Positions 1 to 9,425 of a stretch of 64,000 bases of DNA are shown one piece after another (the stretch's first letter is position 1; the number at the start of each line of letters is the position of its first letter). The notes below the pieces were generated by a model. The model did not search any database, was not told the origin of the DNA, and worked only from the letters and a program-made list of their open reading frames with translations. The DNA comes from Asparagopsis taxiformis (taxonomy: Eukaryota; Rhodophyta; Florideophyceae; Bonnemaisoniales; Bonnemaisoniaceae): NCBI GenBank assembly GCA_030407315.1, contig JALQPE010001976.1:1-64000 (forward strand). Direction: 5' to 3'. Both the position numbers and the translations under genes were made by a program.

Positions 1-531
1 GGAGCGTGCTGGATGCTTCGTACCCCCCGAACCAGTGATTTCGCCTGCTGGACCGGTACTGGGCATCCGTCCCGAGCTGGCCTGGTTCGTCGCTGCGTTG
101 AAGTTTGACGCTGCAGCAGGGGTACGAATGTCGCTAGGGCCATCCTCCGCAGCGGGGCGCATCATCCGAGTATCCCAAGGGTAAAACGCCGCGGCGTATG
201 CTCCACCCATCGTCTCCGGCGGTCCCTCGGCGCCATCAAACATGTACGGGAACGGGAGGTCCTTGAACTTGTCCTTAGTCGCAATGTTGCGCACGACGAT
301 ATAGTCCGCCTCGTCGGTTTCCGGCAGCTTGTGGTTGTGCAGCGTGCGCGGAAGGCCAACATCGCCACCAGCAGTGCTCACCGAAGCCGTCCCAATATGC
401 ACAGCCGCACCGTCCACGTCCGCAAACAAATTGACATCGACGCCGCGCTTGAGTCCGCGCGACTCCGCTGACGCGCTCACTTGATCGCCGCAAACCGTTG
501 AAAACAAACTGCTGAAATGCGTATCCGCCAT
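1..531 (-). CDS. 5' part of an unrecognised gene, cut by the window edge
   Basis: Reading leftwards from an ATG at 531-529, the frame is open without a stop to base 1, giving at least 177 residues. The protein starts MADTHFSSLF and is polar and Gly/Ala/Thr-rich, with a block reading VVRNIATKDKFKDLPFPY near the middle and an Ala/Asn/Ser/Thr-rich stretch afterwards. I recognise no domain, signal peptide or membrane segment. It is divergent from the methyltransferase-SET unit that begins about 290 bases to the right. Because that unit is a mobile element, this gene may be a resident gene or part of a larger surrounding element. Codon use looks like that of the neighbouring large frames. Function unknown; that it is coding rests only on the long open frame and its non-repetitive composition. 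Confidence 0.55.
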   Translation of the reverse strand, partial: MADTHFSSLFSTVCGDQVSASAESRGLKRGVDVNLFADVDGAAVHIGTASVSTAGGDVGLPRTLHNHKLPETDEADYIVVRNIATKDKFKDLPFPYMFDGAEGPPETMGGAYAAAFYPWDTRMMRPAAEDGPSDIRTPAAASNFNAATNQASSGRMPSTGPAGEITGSGGTKHPARS

Positions 532-818
532 GGTTGTTGAGTTGGAAAGGAAAAGAGATGGTTGACGTTGACGTATTGGAGTGATGTGGATGGTAGGTTT
601 CACGTTGCGTTGAAGAATGGTCGTGAACGCCAATCGCTGGAAATAATAACACAATACAACCGAAATTTTGTTAGGTACACACCTATCGTGACCGCTGGAA
701 TGCAAGACAGGCAATCGAGATGTGAGTGTCCGTTCGGAACGGGCCCGAGTCGGGCTCTCGAAACCTGACGAGGTGGCGTGAAGCAGGCAGTGTCCTTGAT
801 GTGTAATGTGTTAAAATT

Positions 819-1137
819 ACAGCTGTCAAGCTAGGCGGCTTTTGGGGCGGCTGCGAGCACCCCTTTATCCGGGGAACACCCTGATTTGAGTTAAAATTTG
901 GGCTATTCTCAAAAACATGCACATGTGAACATGTTTTTGAGATGGGGGTGTGCCGTACGGCACAATCGACCCGCCCAAATCGTTGATTTTTGCAAGATTT
1001 TTTGTGCCCGAAATTTTAGAATTTCTGGGCTGGCCAGCAGTGCATCTGAGCTGGACATCCACCGGACGTCCATTTCAGGTTGGTCGTGTGCTGCCTACAT
1101 CCACGCATTGCAGCAACTAAGCAGGCGGGTTCACTAC
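819..1137 (+). repeat. Left terminal inverted repeat of the methyltransferase-SET unit
   Basis: About 320 bp, matching the reverse complement of 6571-6877. The left copy has a roughly 16-base insertion (CTTTTGGGGCGG region, about 840-855) relative to the right copy. It contains a short internal palindrome, ACATGTTTTTGAGA paired with TCTCAAAAACATG, and the palindromic GCCGTACGGC. Confidence 0.75.
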
Positions 1138-1371
1138 TAATATAAAGTGCACGGAATATGAGTAACGTGATGGGTGAGTAGTGTTTGTGTTGAGGGAGTA
1201 AGGCGGGACCATTATGAAACACGGAAGAAGATTTCTCCCTAGCATAACTTAGGCTTGAAGCCTGGAATCGACCCATCTTTCGGCGCCATTTAGCCTCACA
1301 GTTAGTGCTTACAGAAGCCAGTGATGACCCCGCTCGGGGCGGCGGCCGGTGCCTGGGGCCGTTGTGGCCAA

Positions 1372-1545
1372 ATTAGACACCCTGATTTGAATTAAAATTT
1401 GGGCTATTCTCAAAAACATGCACATGTGAACATGTTTTTGAGATGGGGGTGTGCCGTACGGCACAATCGACCGCCCAAATCAAGGTTTTTTACAATATTT
1501 TTGCTGCCCGAAATTCTACAATTTCTGGGCTGGCCAGTAATGCAT
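1372..1545 (+). repeat. Internal partial copy of the terminal repeat
   Basis: Direct partial copy of the left terminal repeat core (CCTGATTTGAATTAAAA through TTCTGGGCTGGCCAG). It lacks the outermost ACAGCTGTC segment and the innermost GGACATCC segment. It indicates that the terminal repeat has been duplicated inside the element or exists as a dispersed short repeat. Confidence 0.75.
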
Positions 1546-2082
1546 TAGCTATCTGCTCTAAACCGATTCTAACAAGCAGAAAGAATCCTCTCCTTCATGA
1601 CGATGCTCTCGAATTGAGTGCAATGCAACGGACTCCCTCCAAGAGAACGACAAAGCATCGTCTTTTCCATGGCATTTCCGTACGAAAAATAATCGAAAAA
1701 CATATTTGACTTTAACCTAACAGCTATCGCGAGCACCGTACTCAGCTATATTTCCTCTGTAATTTCCTTCCTCCAACCAATCAATAGCCGCTTGGTCACA
1801 GGCTTAAAAGCCTTCCACTATCTGTCCTATCCATCGAAGACCCTCGGAGGGTTCGATCCAGGCCTTGATCACCCATGATGGGTGTGCAACCCGAGAAAAT
1901 GAAAATGGAACATATTGCGACAGGGACGAGATATCATTCAATGAAAGAGAAGTTCTCTTTCGTTTACTTTTTTCTAACAAGATTCTAAACGTCTACAAAC
2001 CCTATGTCGTCCGTCCGTTTTCATCCCGGAGAGATGTGGATGTGAGGTAAGACGCAGTGGTGATGTTGTGTTGATTCCCACA

Positions 2083-2385
2083 GACGGAGGTGGAGGAGGT
2101 GGCTACGGAGGAAGCCTGGAGAACTTCTCCGGTACTGACATCTCACATGTTGAGAACATGTGAGATGTCAGTACCCATGGATGAGAAGAAACACATGTTC
2201 AGGTCCGGTTCGGATATTCTTTCCATTAACGGAGGTGGAGGAGGCTATGGTGGAAGCCTGGAGAACATGTGAGATGTCAGTACCCATGGATGAGAAGAAA
2301 AGCATGTTGAGGTGCGGTTCGGATATTCGATCCATTAACGGAGGTGGTGGAGGAGGCTATGGTGGAAGCCTGGAGAAGAATAGAG
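2083..2385 (+). repeat. Tandem repeat of about 100 bp upstream of the methyltransferase-SET gene
   Basis: Three successive imperfect units each contain ACGGAGGTGGAGGAGG, GGAAGCCTGGAGAA and TCAGTACCCATGGATGAG. The copies are frame-permissive and encode short Gly-rich peptides such as NGGGGGYGGSLEN, but there is no consistent start or longer gene, so I treat the block as a minisatellite. The rest of 1137-3203 holds no gene that I can support. Confidence 0.7.
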
Positions 2386-2669
2386 TAGTCCTATACCCAT
2401 GGATCACAAGAAGACGTTGTTGGGCTCCTTTTCGAAGCCCATTCGTCTCTTGAATAAATTTAGCACCCAAATCATATACGATTGCCGAGTTGACACCCCG
2501 TATGTCTCGTTGGTAGAAATAGCAGGGGTTCCACCACTCAGCTGGCGGGAAGTAGTTACTGATTATATGAGATATGGCTTAGCTCCCGCCAAAACCGATA
2601 GCTCTGGGCTCAGGTTCTCCAAATGTGGTTATACGAATGTGTTCTGACAATGCTAGAAGACGAATATCT

Positions 2670-2890
2670 GCATCCTGATTTGAATTAAAATTTGGGCTAT
2701 TCTCAAAAACATGCACATGTGAACATGTTTTTGAGATGGGGGTGTGCCGTACGGCACAATCGACCGCCGAAATCGATGTTTTTTGCAATATTTTTTCTGC
2801 CCGAAATTGTAGAATTTCTGGTCTGGCCAGCAATGCATCTGAGCTGGACATCCCCATGTCCAGTGGCCGTCCGGATGTCGCTCACCTGGT
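2670..2890 (+). repeat. Second internal copy of the terminal repeat
   Basis: A nearly full-length copy of the terminal repeat core in the same orientation as the left end, running from CCTGATTTGAATTAAAA to GAGCTGGACATCC. Together with the right-end copy it makes an inner inverted pair around the coding region (2670-6835). An inner unit could therefore also have moved on its own. Confidence 0.75.
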
Positions 2891-3203
2891 AAGCGTGATG
2901 CACCTGTGACAACCTATGTGACTGCAGTCACAGCCGCCATGGCGGCCGTGCAGTACAACACTCAAAGACAGGGAATCACAATCTTTTTAAAATTTTTCTC
3001 TACCACGTATCCGTCACAACTTATTACCTACACCGGTTACGGGTTTCAAGACCTTTCCAGTGCTGTGTACCCGTATACTCTGTTCCGTTCGATATCAACC
3101 AGTGTTCCTCACGAAAGAGTGCAAACGTCACGAGATACGTCGTCAAATTTGACTGTCTCGCCGAGCGGTCGCCATCCTGTACCGAATTTCCACTCATTCC
3201 ATT

Positions 3204-6200
3204 ATGACGAATAAGCGCAGGCGCAACAGCAATCCGATCGTTGACGACGCAACCGTGCCAATTCTGCGCGAACCCGCTAGCCCTTGGGAGGATTCTAGTG
3301 ACATGGGTACACGTCGAAACGTAGGTCGCGCCGCCCGCGAAACTACTCTCGCTGGCAAAGACTTCCTCCGCCTCTTGCTGGATTTATTCGCCCACTCAAG
3401 TTTCGCAGACTTGACGGACAAGCCGGGAGGTTTCACATACGCGGACCTTGGCGCTTGGGTTGCGCAGGGCACGGAAGAACAATTTGCGGCGCTGCAAGGT
3501 CGACTCAGCATGGCCTTCAGCGGTCGTTCGAAGAATGCTGGAGTCGAGGCGGATGTTGCCGAAATCGTCATGGCAGAGATGAACGTTGAGCGAGCCAAGC
3601 AGATTGTTCGTCTGGCATTACCGATTGCCGAGTTTTCAAGACAGGATGAGCGTATCGGGCAATGGGTTGAGCACTGCATCCTTTCTGGGATCGTGCCGCA
3701 GACCTTCCTTATTGGATGTAACATGCTTCCTTCGCCACTACAGGCGCCGCAGCGCGGGGAACCAAGCGCCTTCGTTCTTGCTCCACCGGAAACGTTCGAG
3801 GTATTGATGTATTTCCAAGCGTTGTCTATCATCCGAAATCACAACAAGAACCTGCCGCGTCGCCGAATAGGCGACGCGGCCGAAGAGGGGAACGAAGCCG
3901 CACGCGTCCCAGCCCATCGGAAAAGCACTAATCGAGCTTGTTACGTGGTTCAAGTTTTATACCATGCTTGGACCGATGTGGCCTTCGCCGCAAAGTTTTC
4001 CAGCTTCGAAGAGTTGATGGCGCCGTACATCATTTTCGACAGCAGTGAGCATTGGTTTGACGTGCTCGATGAAGGTCTATTCGCACCGATGGAGCAGAAG
4101 CTAGATCTCTACCACGACAAAGCTCCCCTATCTCATCCTGATGGATATGGTGGAAAAGTAGAGACAAGAACCAGTGCGCAGCACAGTGCATTTAGGGACC
4201 TTGTGAGGAAGTTCTTCGACCGGTTGCAGTTTCTTATCGTCAACCCGGACCTGTACACCTGGCCGGAGTCCGACCGCTGGGGGGCGCTGGAAATATACTT
4301 GTCAAGCGGAAATCCGGACAAGCTGCCAGCGTACTTTGACACCCTCGACGAAGACGTTATGGCTGTCCTCCGCCCGGCACCACAAGCCGCGGACGCAGAA
4401 AAGGTCCCCAAGCCGGTTGATGACACTCCCACTCGTCGCAACACAGGAGGGAGAGGTTTGGTTCCGTCGACAAGACACACAACCAGGCTTCAACTTGGAC
4501 CTGGGAGGACCAGTCTTACTGCCCAAGGGCCGTCTCCCCCGTCACCGTCACCCCATGCGACAGAAGAGCAGGAAAGTGAAGGGCAGGCTCTCGCAAAGGA
4601 CTTTCTTTCGAAAATGAGTCAGTATTGCCGGGTGTACGACGTCCCTTTCGAAGATTTGGTCAGTGCCGACGAGAGCCGAGAACACGTGCCCATCACGGGC
4701 AACGTTCAGCTCATTCTGACTGATCCGCCCTACAATGTTCGTCGTAAGAGGAACGATTCCAACTCTTCGTACGACAGGCTAACTGCAGAAGATATGCAGG
4801 CTAGCATCGAAGTGTTTGACGAGCTGTTGCGCCCCGGTGGCCACGGCATCGTGTTCTGCTCCGTTTTGCAGTTCTACGAATGGTTCCATTACTTGGAAAC
4901 GTACAAAGGACCGCAGTCAGAAGGCCCAACCGATGCTGCTGCCAGTGATGACGGGTCGGATGAAGAAGAGGTTACGTCCATGAATTCGGACTCCGAAGCA
5001 TCGCAGCACAGTGGCGAAGAAAGTGCGGATGAGGAGGAGGACGAGGACGAGGAGGAGGACGTCGTTCGGAATTCAGTTTTCTTCGTTGACGAGGTACCTC
5101 TGTTGTTTGTCCGACTACCTGGGCACCTCTATCAAATGCCGGGGCGGAAGAGGTACCAACGCATGAACATGGCAGAGGTCGCTATCCACTTCTGGAAGCG
5201 AGGTGTTCCGTTCAAGACTGGAAGCGAGATGGTGGCCTATAGGAACCACGGATACATGGACGGCACGTACCCGGCGTGGTGCAACGTCACCATCAATATG
5301 CCCGCCATCGATTCGAATGAGATGGTGTGGCGAACAAGGAGCACAACCGGTGCTACGGTCAGAGTTCGTGCAGAGCAGAAGAGCGTCGCTCTCATGATGG
5401 AGTTGATCAGCCAGCATTCACAGCCTGGTGATATTGTTGTCGATCCATTCTCTGGCACTTTCGCAACGGGAAAAGCAGCTATGAGCTTGCCTGAGCACCG
5501 TGTTTTCGTCGGCAGTGACATGGACAAATTGTGTGTGGCACGATCGCTTCCAAAGCTGTGTGCAGTCATGTCACGTGTAATTCTTTCAAACAACACTGAC
5601 ATGAGGGTCACGACAGAAGCGAAACAGAGTGCTGAGAAGTTCTTGGCGTCCCCCTCTGTCACGATGCGTACGCAGAGGGAACGCAGGATCATCGAACCCC
5701 CACCTGGCCTTCCCCTGTACCAGAGGTTCCCGAAATATATTCGGCAGTACCTCTGGCAGCTGTGCCCAGAGTCGATTGCGTCGCACGAGCACATGGAAAA
5801 ACCGGTACATTATTGGCCACCTTCCCTGCGCCGCTGGTTGCAAACTGAAAACCCTCGCGTGATGCGGGCACACGATTGTGTTGCGAAAAAATTGAGCGTT
5901 CGACCATCGCTGATTAAGCATCCAAATGCAGGAAGAGGGCTCTTCGCTGAACAGACATTTAATGTTGGCGACGAAGTATGTGCATACTACGGAACTGTTG
6001 TGTACTCTGATATGAGCAAGGAGTCGATGAGGTTCGCGTACGGAGAGGGTCACATGGCGATAACGAAGGAAACATTCTTGATGTATGCCATCAAGCTGTA
6101 TGCAACAGCGGAGGACGACGAAAACATCGAGCATCCAATTTGGATTGTTCCGGCTCCGTTCTGTTCGGCGCAGTTCATCAACGACCCGCGGTATTTGCGA

Positions 6201-6404
6201 GGTGAGGACACTCCGGCGGAAGACACCAGGCGGATGGCCAACGTCGAGTTTGTCGAGAACTACAGCAGCGGTTCGACGGGGAAGAAGCTCAAGGCGAAGG
6301 ACCTAGAAAATCCGAAGATCATTGTAGTACGTGCAATCCGCGATATCCGTCCGGGGCAGGAGCTCTACGTTCATTATGGGACAGCGTTTAGAGCATGGAA
6401 TTAG
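3204..6404 (+). CDS. Beta-class DNA amino-methyltransferase fused to a C-terminal SET domain
   Basis: Intact 1066-residue frame from ATG at 3204. Residues 1-490 are an unrecognised N-terminal region. The methyltransferase has the catalytic tetrapeptide DPPY at 507-510 (context LILTDPPYNV), then LRPGGHGIVF, an acidic Asp/Glu run near 575-625, and the AdoMet motif DPFSGTFATG at about 747-756. The order IV then I is that of beta-class N6-adenine/N4-cytosine enzymes. A SET domain follows: NAGRGLFAEQ at about 908, YYGTV, FINDPR with Asn993 where SET enzymes usually have an NHxC-type motif, and a terminal LYVHYG with Tyr1058. One protein may thus modify both DNA and a protein, probably histone; the substrates are inferred. 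The gene lies between inverted repeats and has a divergent paralogue at 37249-40314. The SET call would survive an error in the N-terminal start; the methyl-group target (adenine or cytosine) cannot be told from DPPY alone. Confidence 0.85.
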   Translation: MTNKRRRNSNPIVDDATVPILREPASPWEDSSDMGTRRNVGRAARETTLAGKDFLRLLLDLFAHSSFADLTDKPGGFTYADLGAWVAQGTEEQFAALQGRLSMAFSGRSKNAGVEADVAEIVMAEMNVERAKQIVRLALPIAEFSRQDERIGQWVEHCILSGIVPQTFLIGCNMLPSPLQAPQRGEPSAFVLAPPETFEVLMYFQALSIIRNHNKNLPRRRIGDAAEEGNEAARVPAHRKSTNRACYVVQVLYHAWTDVAFAAKFSSFEELMAPYIIFDSSEHWFDVLDEGLFAPMEQKLDLYHDKAPLSHPDGYGGKVETRTSAQHSAFRDLVRKFFDRLQFLIVNPDLYTWPESDRWGALEIYLSSGNPDKLPAYFDTLDEDVMAVLRPAPQAADAEKVPKPVDDTPTRRNTGGRGLVPSTRHTTRLQLGPGRTSLTAQGPSPPSPSPHATEEQESEGQALAKDFLSKMSQYCRVYDVPFEDLVSADESREHVPITGNVQLILTDPPYNVRRKRNDSNSSYDRLTAEDMQASIEVFDELLRPGGHGIVFCSVLQFYEWFHYLETYKGPQSEGPTDAAASDDGSDEEEVTSMNSDSEASQHSGEESADEEEDEDEEEDVVRNSVFFVDEVPLLFVRLPGHLYQMPGRKRYQRMNMAEVAIHFWKRGVPFKTGSEMVAYRNHGYMDGTYPAWCNVTINMPAIDSNEMVWRTRSTTGATVRVRAEQKSVALMMELISQHSQPGDIVVDPFSGTFATGKAAMSLPEHRVFVGSDMDKLCVARSLPKLCAVMSRVILSNNTDMRVTTEAKQSAEKFLASPSVTMRTQRERRIIEPPPGLPLYQRFPKYIRQYLWQLCPESIASHEHMEKPVHYWPPSLRRWLQTENPRVMRAHDCVAKKLSVRPSLIKHPNAGRGLFAEQTFNVGDEVCAYYGTVVYSDMSKESMRFAYGEGHMAITKETFLMYAIKLYATAEDDENIEHPIWIVPAPFCSAQFINDPRYLRGEDTPAEDTRRMANVEFVENYSSGSTGKKLKAKDLENPKIIVVRAIRDIRPGQELYVHYGTAFRAWN

Positions 6405-6570
6405 GGTCACGAAAGATGTTTTCATTTCGACTACAAATAAAGCTACGTTCCAGAGTTGAAGTATATCATATAATGCAGCATGTCCAGCCACCATTAGTCC
6501 AGGGTGAAACCTATTGAGCAGTACTCGCCTGTCAAAAACCAATCGTTCACACTCTAGGTGCACTTCGTCC

Positions 6571-6877
6571 GAGCAGTGAACCTGACTGCTTGGATGCTGT
6601 TATGCGTGCAGATGCAAAATACACGACCAAGTTGAAATGGACGCCCGGTGGATGTCCAGCTCAGTTGCATTGCTGTCCAGCCCAGAAATTCTACAATTCA
6701 GGGCAGAAAAAAATATTGCAAAAAACATCGATTTCAGCGGGTCGATTGTGCCGTACGGCACACCCCCATCTCAAAAACATGTTCACATGTGCATGTTTTT
6801 GAGAATAGCCCAAATTTTAATTCAAATCAGGACGTCTTCCGGACATAGGGGTGCTCGCGGCCTAGCTCGACAGCTGT
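6571..6877 (-). repeat. Right terminal inverted repeat of the methyltransferase-SET unit
   Basis: Reverse-complement partner of 819-1137, ending outward in GCCTAGCTCGACAGCTGT. It begins about 165 bases after the methyltransferase-SET stop codon, so the 3' untranslated region is short. Confidence 0.75.
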
Positions 6878-7064
6878 AATTGTACCTCATTAAATACTGT
6901 TGATGACTGCCTACCGTATACAATCTGGGCTGTTGGCGTATTCTCCGGTACTTGACCTGACCTGAACGTTCATCGCAGACCGTTGTGGTTACCGACACTA
7001 TACAGCAATCTTTTTTGTATCTCGTGCAACTCAATCGTTCCATCGCTTCCGGGAAGGCTTCATT

Positions 7065-9348
7065 ATGCCGCCGCGTATTGCGAAGAAAGCTCCAAAGCCT
7101 CCGGGCCTCCAGAAAACCGGTCAGCAGCTGCTGTATCGAGTGCCCGACAATCCCGTGCGAAGAAGCGGTCTGGGCCTACCGGCAGCATTGAACCGCGGTC
7201 CGGTAGTCGCAAGACGGACCGGCGCAGAACTGGGGATCCGCAGCGAGAAAGTGAGGAAGGAGGAACGGCGCGGAGAGAGATGGGGCTTGACCGAGGCAAG
7301 CGTGCTCGCAGGGACAGTGAACATCATGATGATGACATGATAGTGGCTCAAAACATGTTGGAATTGCGGCAGAGTGCTATGGCAAAGGTAGTTCCTCCCG
7401 GGTTGGCAGATGCGGAGGTGCTGCAGACGGAGTCCCAGCCGGGGGTTCGCGAGACACTGGAGGCTGTGACCCCCACTGCGCCAACTATGCCGAGTACATC
7501 AGCCCCAGCAGGTAATGCAGTCAGGGACCCGAGGATAGCGGCAAGGGATGTTGTTTCTGAGCAACGTTCACAGGATGCCAACTATCATCGGCGGTCAGGT
7601 GGTACTGAGGGGAGAGAGCAGCCGGAGTGCGGGCCTCGTCACAACAGACTGTCATTGGTGCCAAATATGCGCGTAACGCCCCCGCGACGTCAGGCTATTG
7701 CCGATGGAGGACATCATATTCCCGATAGCGTGCGAGATGGGGGGACGGTGAGGGCAGAGAGGTTGCATCCGCCGGAATCCATCGATTTAATGGCGAGTCG
7801 CATCAATGCGCAGAAGAAGAAGATCGCGGAGCTGGAAAAAAAGTGTTTAGCCAGGACATAGCAAACAAGGCGCTCACCACGGAGATAGTTGCGTTGGAGG
7901 CTAAGGTGAAGACTCTGCAGGCGGAAAATGCCAGCCTTACTGCAATTGCGAGAACAGGTAGAATCAGTGATCACGGTGGCGGTAAGTCGAAAATACAGAA
8001 AGCCATTCCTGTGAAATACCTTGGAGTTCTTAGGGCGGTTGAGGAAAACCTGACAAAGTGGTGCAAGAACGAGACTATGGAGCTGGACCCTATAGCGGAA
8101 CAAACGCAGAGACGTTGGACTGGACGTACCATCGAGGTAGAGCCGGTAGAAGGGACACTTTGGAGCGAAAACGGTGTAGGATATATTGCTACCCCTCCGG
8201 GCTATATCATCAAGAATCTGCAGTGGTATACACCTTCGTACAGAGACGAGAGTGATCTGCTGAATGACTTGGTGCGACACGTACTGCGTCAAAGTCCGTG
8301 GTGTGATGTGTTTTCCGATGAGGAGCAGCGTGTGTGCTGTCAAGAGGCTGTGGCGGGGAGCAAGGAATTGAAAGTGAAGGTGACGCAGAAACTGTCCGAC
8401 GTGATGAGTGCACGGAAGCGTAATGCGAGGGACAGATTGTTCGGTTCGCTGGGGTACACGAAATTAATGTCTAGATGCACGATGCTGACGACGCGAGCTG
8501 AGATGGACGAGCGAGAGGATCAAAAGCGCGAAGCGTCTGAGAAGCTTTTGAAACGGGAAAGCAACGGTGATTTGGATATGGGGAGGTGGCGAACGGCACC
8601 GTTCTCAGAGCTGCGATACAGCAAAGGCATGGTTCCTGACAGCTTCGAAATGGAAGTGAATGGTGATGCATGGTTTAACAACCGAGTAGCTGTGAATGTG
8701 CTGGACATCTTCAGGGGTTATTCGATACGACCAGAACAAGTAATGGACATAGAGACGAGCATACTAACGCTGGCGCGCCTGGATGCTTGGCTAGTGACTA
8801 CTGTGGAGTGTTTGGATGAACCGAAGGGGAAAGGAGGTGCACGGCAGAAGGAGTTTACAAGGCGGTACAGTCAATATGTGGGGGTAGCTTTTCAGCAATT
8901 AGTTGGTATGGTGGTGTACTGCATGTCTTGTCTCCAAGGCTCGCAAGCAAGGGAAGAAACGGACGTTGTCGAGAGCGAACAGCGGACTAGTGCACAGTCA
9001 CGGCATGTGTTTGCAAGCCGTACTGTGACGAGAGAGGCTGTTGAAGTGTGGCAAAGCGGAGAGGGGTCTGGAATTGTTCATGTCGTTGATGATGTAAACC
9101 GCTGCTCATCACTTGTTCTAGTGTCCGAGGATTGGATTCAATCGCATATTACGTCAAACCTCGGTGCTGTAATGGATTGTGTGATTGCGCAAGGACTAAT
9201 TGGCGCAGAACTTTTCGTCGTTGACCCATATGCTGGACACCTGAGTGCAAACCTGAATGTCGAAATCAATGCCCCACAGTATGGGGGCATGGAGCGGCGC
9301 CATGCAGCCACTGCTGATAACGGTTTTGGCGTAATGGAGGATGGTTGA
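7065..9348 (+). pseudogene. Coiled-coil accessory protein of the transposon, frame-disrupted
   Basis: A plausible start is MPPRIAKKAPK at 7065. Within about 40 bases the coding-like composition moves to the frame open from 6983 to 7861 (Arg/Lys/Ser-rich, then Pro/Thr-rich). At 7837-7843 the frame moves by -1 at A AAA AAG into the frame that is open to 9348. Joining the last two gives an uninterrupted coiled coil (NAQKKKIAELEKK then IANKALTTEIVALEAKVKTLQ). The remaining 450 residues contain SARKRNARDRLFGSLGY and have no domain I recognise. I see weak resemblance to the frame at 25100-26191 (NKSRDHVRNRFIRDLGFF) in element E, so it may be a recurring element protein. It converges on the transposase gene, with stop codons 77 bases apart. 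Two disruptions favour a decayed gene; a programmed frameshift at the second is possible. Confidence 0.55.
7837..7843 (+). promoter_or_regulatory. Candidate -1 slippery heptamer A AAA AAG
   Basis: In the upstream frame the codons are GAA AAA AAG, so the heptamer sits exactly in register for a -1 shift. After a shift the next codon is GTG at 7843 and the coiled coil continues. This could equally be a one-base indel in a run of seven A. Confidence 0.35.
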
Positions 9349-9425
9349 AATTAGTGCAGTAAATGTGACGTTGACTAGAAGGCTTATCATGTAGTACATT
9401 ATCAATAGAGTGCTGCGATTTAGAT

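Larger units (their letters stand above)
819..6877. mobile_element. 6.06-kb inverted-repeat element carrying the methyltransferase-SET gene
   Basis: The sequence from 819 inward matches the reverse complement of the sequence inward from 6877: ACAGCTGTC(A/G)AGCTAGGC, then GCGAGCACCCCT, then a segment of about 170 bp containing CCTGATTTGA(A/G)TTAAAA and GCCGTACGGC, then AGCTGGACATCCACCGG and GTCCATTTCA. AATT flanks both ends (815-818 and 6878-6881), but AATT is its own complement, so it may be a 4-bp target duplication or the last bases of the repeat. The only large gene inside is the methyltransferase-SET fusion at 3204-6404. No transposase lies within it, so it would have to be mobilised in trans. 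Confidence 0.65.

Noticed and set aside
1132..1147. CACTACTAATAT as the left terminus of D1
   Set aside because: It shares CACTACTA with the D2 end but then diverges, has no subterminal CAGTA repeats beside it, and falls inside the inverted repeat of another element.
3194..3832. Reverse-strand ORF of 212 residues
   Set aside because: It lies opposite the methyltransferase-SET coding frame and has shadow-type composition with no domain.
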